Shown here: positions 15,432 to 23,837 of the stretch, in pieces
Position numbering within the stretch: position 1 is the first letter of the stretch
Layout: the number at the start of each line of letters is the position of its first letter
DNA from: CAYJPA01 sp964371945
GTDB lineage: Bacteria > Chloroflexota > Chloroflexia > Thermomicrobiales > UBA6265
Direction of reading: 5' to 3'
Assembly (NCBI GenBank): GCA_964371945.1
Contig: CAYJPA010000051.1
Span: 1 to 43,338, forward strand
Length of the DNA stretch: 43,338 nt
The notes under the pieces: generated by a model
Databases searched by the model: none
What the model saw: only the letters and a program-made list of their open reading frames with translations
Told to the model about the DNA's origin: nothing
Position numbers and translations under genes: made by a program

Positions 15432-16871
15432 ATGACCAGTTCGAACAAGAAGTCTCCAGGCACGGACTATCTTTCGATGCTCCCGGATTTCAACCTCAGC
15501 CGGCGCAAGATGCTGAAGATGGGCGCTGCCGCGGGTGGTCTCGGCTTGATGGGCGGCGTCCCACTCATCCGCTCCGCCTCCGCGCAAACCCCAATCGAAG
15601 GCGGCGATATCGAAGTCGGCGTCTTCTACGAAGAAGGCGCCTGGTTCGACCACTGCAAATCGATCGGCGATTCGCTCGAGGCCGACTACCCGGGCACCAA
15701 GGTCAAGTACACCTTCGCCAATACCGCCTCCGATCCGGATCGCGCGCTCCGATGGCAAAACGGAAATGCCCTTGATGTCGACACCGGACGCTGGAACAAC
15801 CAGGCCGTCACAACCTGGGACTGGGTGAACAACGGCTTCGTCTACAACATGACCGATGCGGTAGGTCAGCCGCTCGCCAGCGGCACCCCGTGGAAAGACA
15901 CGTTCAGCCCGTCGGTGAGTTCGTTCATCGTCGACAGCCGCGAAGGCACTACTACCCCCGGCGCCTACTGGGGCGTTCCATTTGAGCTCGTGCTGATGGT
16001 GATGCAGTACAACCAGTCGCACTTCGAAACGGCGGGCATCACCACCCCGCCGGCGACATGGGCCGAATTCTTGGCGGCCTGCGAGGCCCTCGCGGCCGCT
16101 GGAATCAAGCCGATCGCGGTCTCCGGGCCGACCGCCCCGTACTGCTGCCAGTGGTGGGACCGCCTGACCCAGCGGATCGTCGGCAAGCAGGCCGTACTCG
16201 ATCTTGCATTCGGCGATGCCAAGGCCGCGGACAACCCGGGCTTCCTGCTCGCTGCGCAAGAGCTCGCCAAGTTCAAAGCTAATGACTGGTTCATGGATGG
16301 CTACGACGGCGCCGACTTCACCACCGCCCAGGCGCTCTTCTTCCAGGGCGGCGCCGCGATGATCCACATGGGCTCCTGGCTCACCACCGAGATGACCGAC
16401 GTGATCGCCGATCTGCCCGAGGAATTCAGACTCGGCATGTTCGACTTCCCGGCCTATGACGGTGGAGCGGGCGACCAGAATTCGCTCTTCGGAACGGCGC
16501 AGACATTCTCGATCGCCGATCCGGTCAAAACCACCTCGCACACGGTTCCGGTTGCGCTGGCGGAGGAGTATCTGCGGCGCTGGACATCGGTCGAGCGCGC
16601 CAACGAGCGCTCCGAAGTGTTGAAGATGATTCCGGCCACGGCCGGCGCGAACGCTCCCACGATCACCGGTCTCGACGAGACCCTGGCCCGCGGCGCGAAC
16701 TCCGAAATGATCGTCTACTACTACGGCATCCACTGGGACACCAATCTTTCGACCGCCTGGTGGAATCCGATTCAAGCGCTCTTCCTGGGACAGACGGACG
16801 CGGAAGGCTGCATCAAGATGCTTGATGAAGGCCTCGCCCAATACCGCGAGCTCAAAGCCTCCGGCGGATGA
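15432..16871 (+). CDS. Sugar ABC transporter solute-binding protein (Tat signal)
   Basis: 479 residues. The N terminus has a twin-arginine signal: LSRRKMLKMGAAAGG at about residues 22-36, a hydrophobic stretch, and likely cleavage after SASA at about 51. The mature part resembles cluster B (family 1) carbohydrate-binding proteins: WNNQAVTTWDWVNNGFVYNMTDA, PPATWAEFLAACEALAAAGIKPIAVSG, FQGGAAMIHMGSWLT. AAGGAGGAG lies just upstream of ATG 15432. Two MalF/MalG-like permeases follow, but no ATPase gene, so a shared MsmK/UgpC-type ATPase elsewhere is expected. The sugar is unknown. A hairpin repeat separates it from the permeases. Confidence 0.88.
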   Translation: MTSSNKKSPGTDYLSMLPDFNLSRRKMLKMGAAAGGLGLMGGVPLIRSASAQTPIEGGDIEVGVFYEEGAWFDHCKSIGDSLEADYPGTKVKYTFANTASDPDRALRWQNGNALDVDTGRWNNQAVTTWDWVNNGFVYNMTDAVGQPLASGTPWKDTFSPSVSSFIVDSREGTTTPGAYWGVPFELVLMVMQYNQSHFETAGITTPPATWAEFLAACEALAAAGIKPIAVSGPTAPYCCQWWDRLTQRIVGKQAVLDLAFGDAKAADNPGFLLAAQELAKFKANDWFMDGYDGADFTTAQALFFQGGAAMIHMGSWLTTEMTDVIADLPEEFRLGMFDFPAYDGGAGDQNSLFGTAQTFSIADPVKTTSHTVPVALAEEYLRRWTSVERANERSEVLKMIPATAGANAPTITGLDETLARGANSEMIVYYYGIHWDTNLSTAWWNPIQALFLGQTDAEGCIKMLDEGLAQYRELKASGG

Positions 16872-16928
16872 TCGATCAGCGACTCCGTTCGTGAGTTCAG
16901 CACGGTGGTGGCGCGGCGCGCCACCGCC

Positions 16929-17043
16929 GTCATCCTGAGCGGAGGCCGCGGCCGAAGTCGAAGGATCTCCCCGGCAGGGCGTCGCTCGGAACCATCGCGT
17001 CTGCAATCGAACGGGAGATCCTTCGACAAGCTCAGGATGGCGA
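16929..17043. repeat. Long nested inverted repeat between binding-protein and permease genes
   Basis: CATCCTGAGC (16931-16940) pairs with GCTCAGGATG (17030-17039), and GTCGAAGGATCTCCC (16957-16971) pairs with GGGAGATCCTTCGAC (17013-17027). A small GGCCGCGGCC palindrome lies inside the left arm. The mRNA would fold into a large hairpin. The same words in altered form make up the tandem repeats at 43167. It may limit read-through and so keep binding protein in excess over permease. Confidence 0.7.
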
Positions 17044-17119
17044 CACGGAGAAGCGCCGGACAGCGGCGCTTCTCCTCGCGCCTTCGCCCTCACTCAAATG
17101 CTCGTCCCGAGGGATACCC

Positions 17120-18013
17120 ATGTTTCAACGATCGCGGCGCAAGCTCATCATTCCGTTTATCGCGCCGCAATTCATTCTCTATGTCGGTTTCGTTTTTCTG
17201 CCATTAGCGGCAACGATCTTTTATGGACTCACTGATTGGCAGGGACACGGCAATCCCTGGCACTGGTATGGCGTTCAAAATTTCCGCATCCTCCTGAACG
17301 ACAACAATTTTCACAAAGCCGCGAAAAATGCTGTCTATTTGATGATCGTCGGCGGGATCATCGTCTTTATTCCCGCGATGTTGATCGCCTGGATGCTGCA
17401 ACAACCCATCCGTCTGCACCGCTTCTTCCAGTTCATCATCCTCTCGCCCCTCGTGATCGCTGCCAGCGTCGCCGGCCTCATGTGGAAATGGATGTACAAC
17501 CCGGTCCAGGGTCTGATCAACCCCGCGCTCAAAGGGCTCGGACTCGACGAGCTGGCGAGACCGTGGCTCGGCGATCCCAAATTCGCGCTGACCGCGATCA
17601 TCATTGCCGCCGTCTGGCATGGTCTCGGCACCTGGGTTCTGCTCATATCGGCCGGCATCGACCAAATCCCGGCCGATCTTCCCGACGCCGCCAAAACAGA
17701 CGGCTCCAGCGACTGGCAGGTCTTCAAATACATTACCCTGCCCTTGCTCTGGGAAGTCCTTCGCATTTTGCTCGTGCTCTGGATCATCCAGGCACTCCAG
17801 GCCTTCACCTTCATCTTCGTGATGACCGGGCCATACGGCGTCGGCGGCCCGCTCAGCTCGACCGAGGTGATGGGCACCTACGTCTACAAGATGTCCTTCG
17901 TCGACTTCAAATGGGGGTACGCATCGGCGCTCGCCACCAGCATGCTGGTCGGAATTTTCATTCTCAGCTTGCTGGTCAATCGGCTGACCTTCCGTGAGCA
18001 CATCGAGTACTAG
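17120..18013 (+). CDS. Sugar ABC transporter permease, MalF/UgpA type
   Basis: 297 residues with about six membrane segments, starting at LIIPFIAPQFILYVGFVFLPLAATIFYGL. The EAA loop that docks the ATPase is read as DLPDAAKTDGSSDWQVFKYITLPLLW. The segment FNxG..N..xxxLLND near the N terminus is typical of carbohydrate uptake family 1. ATG 17120 has GAGGG 6 nt upstream. It forms the membrane channel with the next gene, 23 bp downstream. Confidence 0.9.
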   Translation: MFQRSRRKLIIPFIAPQFILYVGFVFLPLAATIFYGLTDWQGHGNPWHWYGVQNFRILLNDNNFHKAAKNAVYLMIVGGIIVFIPAMLIAWMLQQPIRLHRFFQFIILSPLVIAASVAGLMWKWMYNPVQGLINPALKGLGLDELARPWLGDPKFALTAIIIAAVWHGLGTWVLLISAGIDQIPADLPDAAKTDGSSDWQVFKYITLPLLWEVLRILLVLWIIQALQAFTFIFVMTGPYGVGGPLSSTEVMGTYVYKMSFVDFKWGYASALATSMLVGIFILSLLVNRLTFREHIEY

Positions 18014-18036
18014 GCGGAAACGGGAGGCAGGCAAAG

Positions 18037-18939
18037 ATGGCTATGTTCGATTCTCAGATCGCGCCCGACCGCAAGATCTCACGCACGCGGGGCCGTCTCA
18101 AACCGGGCACGGTGAAGTACACCTCGATCTACATCTTCCTCGGCATCTACGCCGTCTTTTCGATCATCATCTTCCTCTGGGTCGCGTTGATGTCGTTCAA
18201 AACGAATACCGACGTCTTGCGCTACCCACCATGGCATCTTCCGTCCGAATGGCAATGGGAAAACTTCCGCAAAGCCTGGGATAGCGGTCTGGCCAACATG
18301 TTCAAGAACAGCATGTTCGTGGCCGGGCTTGGAACTATCTTCAGCGTCGCGATCTCCTGCTTCGCCGCCTATCCGATCGCGCGGATCAAGTTTCGGCTGT
18401 CCCACGCATTGCTGCTCTTCTTCCTGCTGGGCATCATGATCCCGTACATGCTGACCGCGATCCCGCTCTACATGAAGATTGAGGATATCCGGCAACAGCA
18501 CGCGATCGACAGCCGGCTCATCCTGGTTGTGCTCTACACCGTCTCCGGGTTTTCGTTCAACACCTACGTCATGACCGGTTTCTACAAAACATTGCCCTAC
18601 GAGATGGAAGAGGCGGCCGCGCTCGACGGCGCGTCGCCCTTCCGCACCTTCTGGCAGGTGATGTTGCCGCTGGTGCGGCCGGGAATCGCCTCGCTCGCGA
18701 TCCTCAATTTCGTGAGCCTCTGGAACGAGTTCTTTTATGCCCTGATCTTCACGCACGACAAGGCGAACTACACGGTTACACTCGGCCTCGTCTTCCTCGA
18801 CCAGCAGGCGGTCTATTCCGGAAAATGGGTCGGGCTCTTCGCCAGCATGACGATGACCATGATCCCGGTCCTGATCATCTTTGCCGTGCTCCAAAGGCAG
18901 ATCGTTCGTGGGTTGACCGTCGGCGCCATCAAGGGTTAG
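18037..18939 (+). CDS. Sugar ABC transporter permease, MalG/UgpE type
   Basis: 300 residues, about six membrane segments (SIYIFLGIYAVFSIIIFLWVALMSF first). The EAA motif is EMEEAAALDGASPFRTFWQVMLPLVRPGIA. ATG 18037 has GGGAGG 9 nt upstream. Second half of the importer channel, partner of the permease ending at 18013. The C-terminal VLQRQIVRGLTVGAIKG is the classic MalG-type end. Confidence 0.92.
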   Translation: MAMFDSQIAPDRKISRTRGRLKPGTVKYTSIYIFLGIYAVFSIIIFLWVALMSFKTNTDVLRYPPWHLPSEWQWENFRKAWDSGLANMFKNSMFVAGLGTIFSVAISCFAAYPIARIKFRLSHALLLFFLLGIMIPYMLTAIPLYMKIEDIRQQHAIDSRLILVVLYTVSGFSFNTYVMTGFYKTLPYEMEEAAALDGASPFRTFWQVMLPLVRPGIASLAILNFVSLWNEFFYALIFTHDKANYTVTLGLVFLDQQAVYSGKWVGLFASMTMTMIPVLIIFAVLQRQIVRGLTVGAIKG

Positions 18940-18961
18940 CCAGCAGCAAAGGAAATTAGTT

Positions 18962-19840
18962 TTGGTTATCGATGTTCACACGCACGCCCCCCGCTACAAG
19001 ACCCGTCCGGAGGTTGACCCCACCAAGCTCGGCGCGCTCTGGCGCCCCGATCAGGTGACCTCGAACGCCCATACCTGGGACGACTTCGTTGCCGCGATGA
19101 CGATCGTCGATCGCGCGATTTGCTTCAACATTGCGACCGATCCCCGGATCGGCGAACCGGACGACGGCAATCTGCAATACCCGGCCGAGCACGCCAACAA
19201 CGACACCGCGGAGTTCGTGCATGCACACCCGGAAAAGATGATCGGATTCCTGACGGTCCATCCCCATCACCCAAAGGCGATGGACGAGATCGAGCGCGGA
19301 ACGCAAGATCTTGGACTGCGCGGCATCAAGCTCGGCCCCAATTATCAGAACTTCGATCCGCTCGGGCCGGAAGCGTTCCGCGTTTTCAAGCGCGCGGAAG
19401 AGCTCGGACTCCCGATCCTCTTTCACCAGGGCACCTCGCCGGTGCAATTCGCCGATCTCGACTTTGCCCATCCGCGCCACATCGATCGCGTTGCCACGAC
19501 GTTCCCAAATCTCAAGATGGTGCTAGCGCACATGGGTCATCCATGGCAGATCGACTGCTTCGTCGTGATCCGCAAGCATCCCAATGTCTACGCCGACATT
19601 TCCGCCAACTTCTACCGGCCATGGTCTTGTTACAACGCGTTGCGCCACGCGGCCGAATGGGGCGTCCTTCACAAGCTGCTCTTCGGCTCCGACTACCCAA
19701 TCGCCTCGCCGCAAGAAACGCTCGACAACCTCTGGAAAGTGAACGACATCCTGGAAGGCACCAGTCTCCCACGCGTCCCAATGGACCAGCTCGAGCTGAT
19801 CCCGCAACGAGACAGCCTGACGCTGCTCGGATTGGCGTAG
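18962..19840 (+). CDS. Amidohydrolase-family metal hydrolase (TIM barrel), copy 1
   Basis: 292 residues. Metal site HxH is DVHTHA at residues 4-9; further ligands are in LFHQGTSP, LAHMGHPW and FGSDYPIASP. This is the amidohydrolase-2 group, which includes decarboxylases of aromatic acids, PDC lactonase and 4-oxalomesaconate-type hydratases. Hydrolysis or decarboxylation is possible. The start must be TTG 18962, with AAAGGA about 8 nt upstream. It shares long blocks with the protein at 25155 (LGLRG/LKGxKLGPxYQxFDP; HPW; PNVYxDISAxxYRPW), so cluster B carries two diverged copies. Confidence 0.83.
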   Translation: MVIDVHTHAPRYKTRPEVDPTKLGALWRPDQVTSNAHTWDDFVAAMTIVDRAICFNIATDPRIGEPDDGNLQYPAEHANNDTAEFVHAHPEKMIGFLTVHPHHPKAMDEIERGTQDLGLRGIKLGPNYQNFDPLGPEAFRVFKRAEELGLPILFHQGTSPVQFADLDFAHPRHIDRVATTFPNLKMVLAHMGHPWQIDCFVVIRKHPNVYADISANFYRPWSCYNALRHAAEWGVLHKLLFGSDYPIASPQETLDNLWKVNDILEGTSLPRVPMDQLELIPQRDSLTLLGLA

Positions 19841-20118
19841 CGTTGTGACAACCTGCTCGATAACGTCGCACGTCTTGGCAGCTTGCCGGGTGGCGTCGGA
19901 TGTCGTATCCGGGAAGGAGATCTCGATTCTGAAACTCGGCGGCCTTAGGCGAGGGTCAACACGGGGGCTGACCCCTGCAAGGAGATTTCGTCTCCGAGAG
20001 AGTCAATACCGGCATGCGTAGGTGTAGACCTCCGTGTCTGCCCTTTCGCGTCTCTTCACCGCGGTAAACCTGAAGATGGAGCTTCGGGCCCATCACCCAT
20101 GGAGTTTGGAGGAAAACC
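19841..20118. other. Intergenic region with REP doublet
   Basis: No gene. It holds the repeat pair at 19952-20043 and, at its end, GGAGG before ATG 20119. Confidence 0.5.
19952..20043. repeat. REP doublet of the GTAGGGGC type (copy 2)
   Basis: AGGGTCAACACGGGGGCTGACCCC is followed 42 bp later by GTAGGTGTAGACCTCCGTGT and CTGCCC. It is the same two-part outward-facing layout as 7245-7334, in a different intergenic gap. Palindromy is worn in the second unit. Confidence 0.55.
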
Positions 20119-21744
20119 ATGCTAATCGGATTCGTGAGCGACGAACGCTACGTCGCGATCTCTGATGTCGCGGTTGACATCGAACGCGACGGCGAAAGCG
20201 TCGCCATCGTGCATTCCTCGCCACGCGGCGCCATCTACGCCGACATCAAACCTGGGCCATACCGCGTCACGCTTGCCAGGGACGGTTTCGGCAGCAAAAG
20301 TGTCAACATGACTGTCGACGCGGACAATCCTTACCAATTCCGGTTGCTCACGGACGGATTGCTCGGCTATATGTGGCCAAAATGGGTCAAGAGCGGCGAG
20401 CGATCCGAGTTCAAAGTGCACTCGGTCGAGGCGTACCAGCTCACCCTCTGGCGCTACGGACTGACGAAAGAATTCGTCAAGATGCTCGGCTGGTTCGACG
20501 AGCATGGCCCGCGCGCGGTGATGCAAATCACCCCGGATGGTGACTACACTCAAACCGGCATCGAATGGAACAAGAAGGGTTACGGCAGCCCTCATCACAC
20601 GCAAACGGTCGCGGGACCGGAGCGATCCGGGCTTTACTACCTTCACGCCAAAACCGAATCCGGGAGCTTCTTTTCCTTTCCCTGGATCGTCGCTCCGGCG
20701 CAACCGGCCGCCAAGATCGCCGTTGTTATGTCGACCAACACCTGGAACGCCTATAACAACTTCGGCGGCCGCAGCAACTACGTCAACTCCACGCATCTCC
20801 CGCCGGCGCCGACCGTCAACGCCCGGCTCGACTTGACCCGGTACACCAGCATCGATTCGTTCCAAGAGTGGTCGTTCCAGGATGAGGAGTTCTCGCCGAT
20901 CTCGTTCGAGCGGCCGGAGCCGTGCAATCTCGTGCCCGAGAACACGGAGGTCACCGATCCGATTCGCGGCCGCCAGGGCAACCACCTCGCCCCGGCGGAA
21001 TGGCGAACGCTCGGATGGCTCGAGCGCGAGGGTTACGACTACGACGTCTACAGCGAGCAGCAATTGCACGACGGCGATCTCGACCTCGACGCCTATGCCA
21101 TTCTCATCATCTCCGCCCACCCGGAATACTGGTCGCGCATCATGTACCTGCGGGTCAAGAACTGGGTCTACGAACGGGGCGGCAAGTTCATGTATTTGGG
21201 CGGAAACGGGCTCAACTGCGAGGTCGAATTCATCGACAACTCGACGATCCACTTCCGGAATCACCTCCTGACAAGCCCGGGAGAGCTCGGCATGTGGGAT
21301 CCCAATGACCCGACCCGCTATCTCGAGAGCCGCTTCCATCGCACGGTCGAAAGCGAGGCCAATCTCACCGGCGTGGTGACGACCGAAAGCGGCATCATGA
21401 CCGCCGCGCCCTACCGGGCGATCGACGCGAGTCACTGGATCTTCGAGGGCACCGGACTCAAGAACGGCGATCTCTTCGGCGAAAAAAGCTTGCACGAGCG
21501 GTGTCACGGCGGCGCGTCCGGTCACGAAACCGACAAGATGAGCGCCTCGACCCCGAAAAATGCCGTTCTGCTCGCCAAGGGCACCAACCCAGACGATGGC
21601 GGCGCGGAGATCGTCACCTTCGACACCCCAAGCGGCGGAGCCGTCTTTTCGGTAGGATCGATCACCTGGCCGGCGAGCATCCTGGTCGATGACTCCGTCT
21701 CCAGGATCACCAGCAATGTGATCGACCGCTTCCTGACCAAATAA
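20119..21744 (+). CDS. N,N-dimethylformamidase large-subunit-like protein
   Basis: 541 residues. About 80 N-terminal residues look like a carboxypeptidase-regulatory, beta-sandwich domain (ISDVAVDIERDGESVAIV..GPYRVTLARDGF). The remainder matches the DMFase large-subunit catalytic region: NTWNAYNNFGGRSNY (Tyr about 212), LDLDAYAILIISAHPEYWS (Tyr about 337), GGKFMYLGGNGLNCEVEF, and FSVGSITWPAS near the end. The known enzyme hydrolyses an N-alkyl formamide at an iron held by two Tyr and one Glu; suitable Tyr and Glu residues are present but their roles are inferred. No signal peptide. GGAGG precedes ATG 20119. Expected role is cleavage of an amide. Confidence 0.75.
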   Translation: MLIGFVSDERYVAISDVAVDIERDGESVAIVHSSPRGAIYADIKPGPYRVTLARDGFGSKSVNMTVDADNPYQFRLLTDGLLGYMWPKWVKSGERSEFKVHSVEAYQLTLWRYGLTKEFVKMLGWFDEHGPRAVMQITPDGDYTQTGIEWNKKGYGSPHHTQTVAGPERSGLYYLHAKTESGSFFSFPWIVAPAQPAAKIAVVMSTNTWNAYNNFGGRSNYVNSTHLPPAPTVNARLDLTRYTSIDSFQEWSFQDEEFSPISFERPEPCNLVPENTEVTDPIRGRQGNHLAPAEWRTLGWLEREGYDYDVYSEQQLHDGDLDLDAYAILIISAHPEYWSRIMYLRVKNWVYERGGKFMYLGGNGLNCEVEFIDNSTIHFRNHLLTSPGELGMWDPNDPTRYLESRFHRTVESEANLTGVVTTESGIMTAAPYRAIDASHWIFEGTGLKNGDLFGEKSLHERCHGGASGHETDKMSASTPKNAVLLAKGTNPDDGGAEIVTFDTPSGGAVFSVGSITWPASILVDDSVSRITSNVIDRFLTK

Positions 21745-21760
21745 TCAAAGGAGCGATGCC

Positions 21761-22687
21761 GTGGGCATGCGTCCAAATGAGCTCAAAGCGAATCTTCGAG
21801 GGGTGATCGCCTTCACCCCGACGCCTTTCACGCCCGATGATCAGGTCGATTTCGACGGGCTCGCCCGCCAGGTCGACTTTCTCTGCCGGAACGGCGCGCA
21901 CGTGATCGTGGTCTGCGGCGGTGTCGGCGAGTTCTTTTCGCTCGAGCTCGACGAGTACCGCGAGTGTATTAGGGTCGGGGTCGACGCCGCGGTCGGACGC
22001 AAACCGGTGCTGGCCGGTATCGGGCACAGCACCCGGATAGCATGCGGCCTGGCCGAGCACGCCGAGCGATGTGGCGCGGACGGATTGATGATCAATCCGC
22101 TCTACTTCATCGAGCCGTCAGAAGAAGGCATGCTGCGCCACTATCGCGAGCTCGGCAACGCGTCCGGTCTCGGCATGATGATGTTCAGCACCAAAAACGC
22201 CGTCTACTCGCCTGCCATGGTCGAGCGTTTGGCCGAGGTCGAGAACGTGATCGCGCTCAAAGACGAATGGGGCGATCTGAAACTCTTCATCGAAACCAAA
22301 GAACGGCTCGGCAACCGCCTGGCCTGGATCAACGGCATGGCCGAGGTCCTGGCGGCGCCCTATTTCGGCGCCGGCGCGGCCGCCTTCACCTCCGGCATCG
22401 TCAATTTCGCGCCGCAACTTACCCTTGCGGTCTGGGAAGCAGGATCGGCCGGCAACTGGTCCGAATTGCACCGGCTTGTCGCCGAAGAGATCCGGCCCTT
22501 GGCAAAACTACGCGAGCGCAAACGCGGTTACCATATTACCGTCGTGAAAGAAGCGATGAACATCCTCGGCCTCCCCGGCGGCAATGTCCGTTCTCCACTA
22601 ACCCCACTCGCACCCGAGGATCGCACCGAACTACAAGACGTGCTCTCCCGCCTCGGCTTGTTGCAAGCCGTCGGAACGGCCGCATGA
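21761..22687 (+). CDS. DHDPS/NAL superfamily lyase, KDG-dehydratase-like
   Basis: 308 residues from GTG 21761, with AAAGGAG 7 nt upstream. A single TIM barrel. The substrate carboxylate loop is GGVGEFFSL (about 53-61; KDG dehydratases have GGTGEFFSL) and the Schiff-base Lys is K167 in VIALKDEWGD. The catalytic Tyr of the family (YN or YNR motif) is Phe here (MMFSTKNAVYS, about 142). It may be an aldolase or dehydratase acting on 2-keto-3-deoxy acids, with altered chemistry. It would take the product of an enolase-fold dehydratase encoded in the same cluster. Confidence 0.83.
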   Translation: MGMRPNELKANLRGVIAFTPTPFTPDDQVDFDGLARQVDFLCRNGAHVIVVCGGVGEFFSLELDEYRECIRVGVDAAVGRKPVLAGIGHSTRIACGLAEHAERCGADGLMINPLYFIEPSEEGMLRHYRELGNASGLGMMMFSTKNAVYSPAMVERLAEVENVIALKDEWGDLKLFIETKERLGNRLAWINGMAEVLAAPYFGAGAAAFTSGIVNFAPQLTLAVWEAGSAGNWSELHRLVAEEIRPLAKLRERKRGYHITVVKEAMNILGLPGGNVRSPLTPLAPEDRTELQDVLSRLGLLQAVGTAA

Positions 22688-22701
22688 TTCACACCTCTTT
22701 C

Positions 22702-23012
22702 GTAGGGGCGCATGGCATGCGCCCGCGGCCAACCACCGCGCTGTTCACCGATGAATACTGCGCCCGCCAACGCCGGGCGTGCGCCACACGCCCCTACGAA
22801 CTGCGCGGCACATTGACGAATCCGAATTCGACGATCCCTCATTTCGTAGGGGCGCATGGCATGCGCCCGCGGTCGAATACTGCCGCGCTCCCCTACGTAC
22901 ATGACGGTGATCCGTGCCGGGCGTATGCCATACGCCCCTACGGATTGTATGCGGCGGCACTCCAATTCGATCCTTGCGGTAACGGTCGTCGGTTATGCGC
23001 CACACGCACCCA
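22702..23012. repeat. Array of REP palindromes (two inverted pairs and a worn unit)
   Basis: GTAGGGGCGCATGGCATGCG plus CCC occurs at 22702-22724 and again at 22846-22868 (9-bp arms, one-base centre). Each is answered about 70-80 bp later by an opposite-facing unit: GCCGGGCGTGCGCCACACG plus CCCCTAC ending at 22797, and GCCGGGCGTATGCCATACG plus CCCCTAC ending at 22941. A degraded unit lies near 22990-23012. The 350-bp gap has no gene. It looks like a BIME-type cluster. Confidence 0.75.
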
Positions 23013-23036
23013 TGACGATACGCGGTTCACCTGACC

Positions 23037-23837
23037 ATGGCCGCCCCTTACGCACAACACGATCTCGCCGATCAACTCCGCCAACTTGGCATCTCCTTCG
23101 GCGATTCTCTCGTTGTGCACAGCTCTTTACGGAGCATCGGTAAAGTCGACGGTGGCGCGGAAGCGATTGTCCAATCTCTGCTGGATGTGGTCGGCGACCG
23201 CGGAACAATTCTCGTCCCGACCTACACCTATTTCACCACCCGCTTCGATCCATTCACCGAACCGAGCCTCACCGGCTGGCTCACCGAAACAATCCGCCAT
23301 TGGCCGGGCGCCCACCGCTCCTGGCATCCGACCCATTCCGCGACCGCGATCGGCGCCGATGCCGCCGAGCTGGTCGAGGGCCACCATCTCCGCGCCGCCT
23401 GCGGATTCGATTCGCCGTTGGATCGCATGGCGGCCCGCAACTGTTGGGTGCTCCTGATCGGCGTCGGTCACAACACAAACTCGACCATCCATGTCGGTGA
23501 GGTCCACGCCAAAGTGCCTTATCTGGATGTACTCTTCTTTGCCGACAGCCCGCGCGAGGCGACCGTCGTCACCCCGGACGGCGACGTAGTCGTCCCGATC
23601 ATTCACCCATCGGGCTGCAGCAAAGCCTTCGGCGCGATCGAGCGGCCGTTGCGACGTCGAGGAGCGGTTCGCGACGGCCGCTACGGCAACGCCTTGGTTC
23701 AACTCATGAAAGGCAAGATCGTGATCCAGACCGTTGTCGATCTGCTGATTGCCAATCCCGGCGAGCTTCTCTGCACCGATCCGACCTGCCACCGCTGCAC
23801 CGGGTCACGCAAAACGATCCTGATGGCAAGAGTATGA
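23037..23837 (+). CDS. AAC(3)-family N-acetyltransferase fold protein
   Basis: 266 residues. Family blocks are VVHSSLRSIGKVDGGAEAIVQSL, GTILVPTYTYF, RSWHPTHSATAIGADAAELVEGHHL, GFDSPLDRMAARNCWVLLIGVGHNTNSTIHVGE. These define the aminoglycoside 3-N-acetyltransferase-like fold, including the catalytic His of the HPTHS region. Context is catabolic, not resistance. Relatives act on amine or phosphonate-linked substrates, so N-acylation of an amino compound is likelier. ATGA overlap with the M20 gene. Start ATG 23037 lacks a strong Shine-Dalgarno site. Confidence 0.85.
   Translation: MAAPYAQHDLADQLRQLGISFGDSLVVHSSLRSIGKVDGGAEAIVQSLLDVVGDRGTILVPTYTYFTTRFDPFTEPSLTGWLTETIRHWPGAHRSWHPTHSATAIGADAAELVEGHHLRAACGFDSPLDRMAARNCWVLLIGVGHNTNSTIHVGEVHAKVPYLDVLFFADSPREATVVTPDGDVVVPIIHPSGCSKAFGAIERPLRRRGAVRDGRYGNALVQLMKGKIVIQTVVDLLIANPGELLCTDPTCHRCTGSRKTILMARV

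Noticed and set aside
15414..17093. Long minus-strand open frame over the solute-binding protein
   Set aside because: Antisense shadow of a clear sugar-binding protein; no recognised motif.
20122..21525. Long minus-strand open frame over the DMFase-like gene
   Set aside because: Antisense shadow; the plus-strand frame has the conserved motifs and a Shine-Dalgarno site.
22702..23012. CRISPR-like repeat cluster
   Set aside because: Units alternate in orientation, differ in core sequence and have irregular spacing, which fits REP pairs.
23037..23837. Aminoglycoside resistance gene
   Set aside because: Fold matches AAC(3), but it is embedded and coupled in a catabolic operon with no resistance context.
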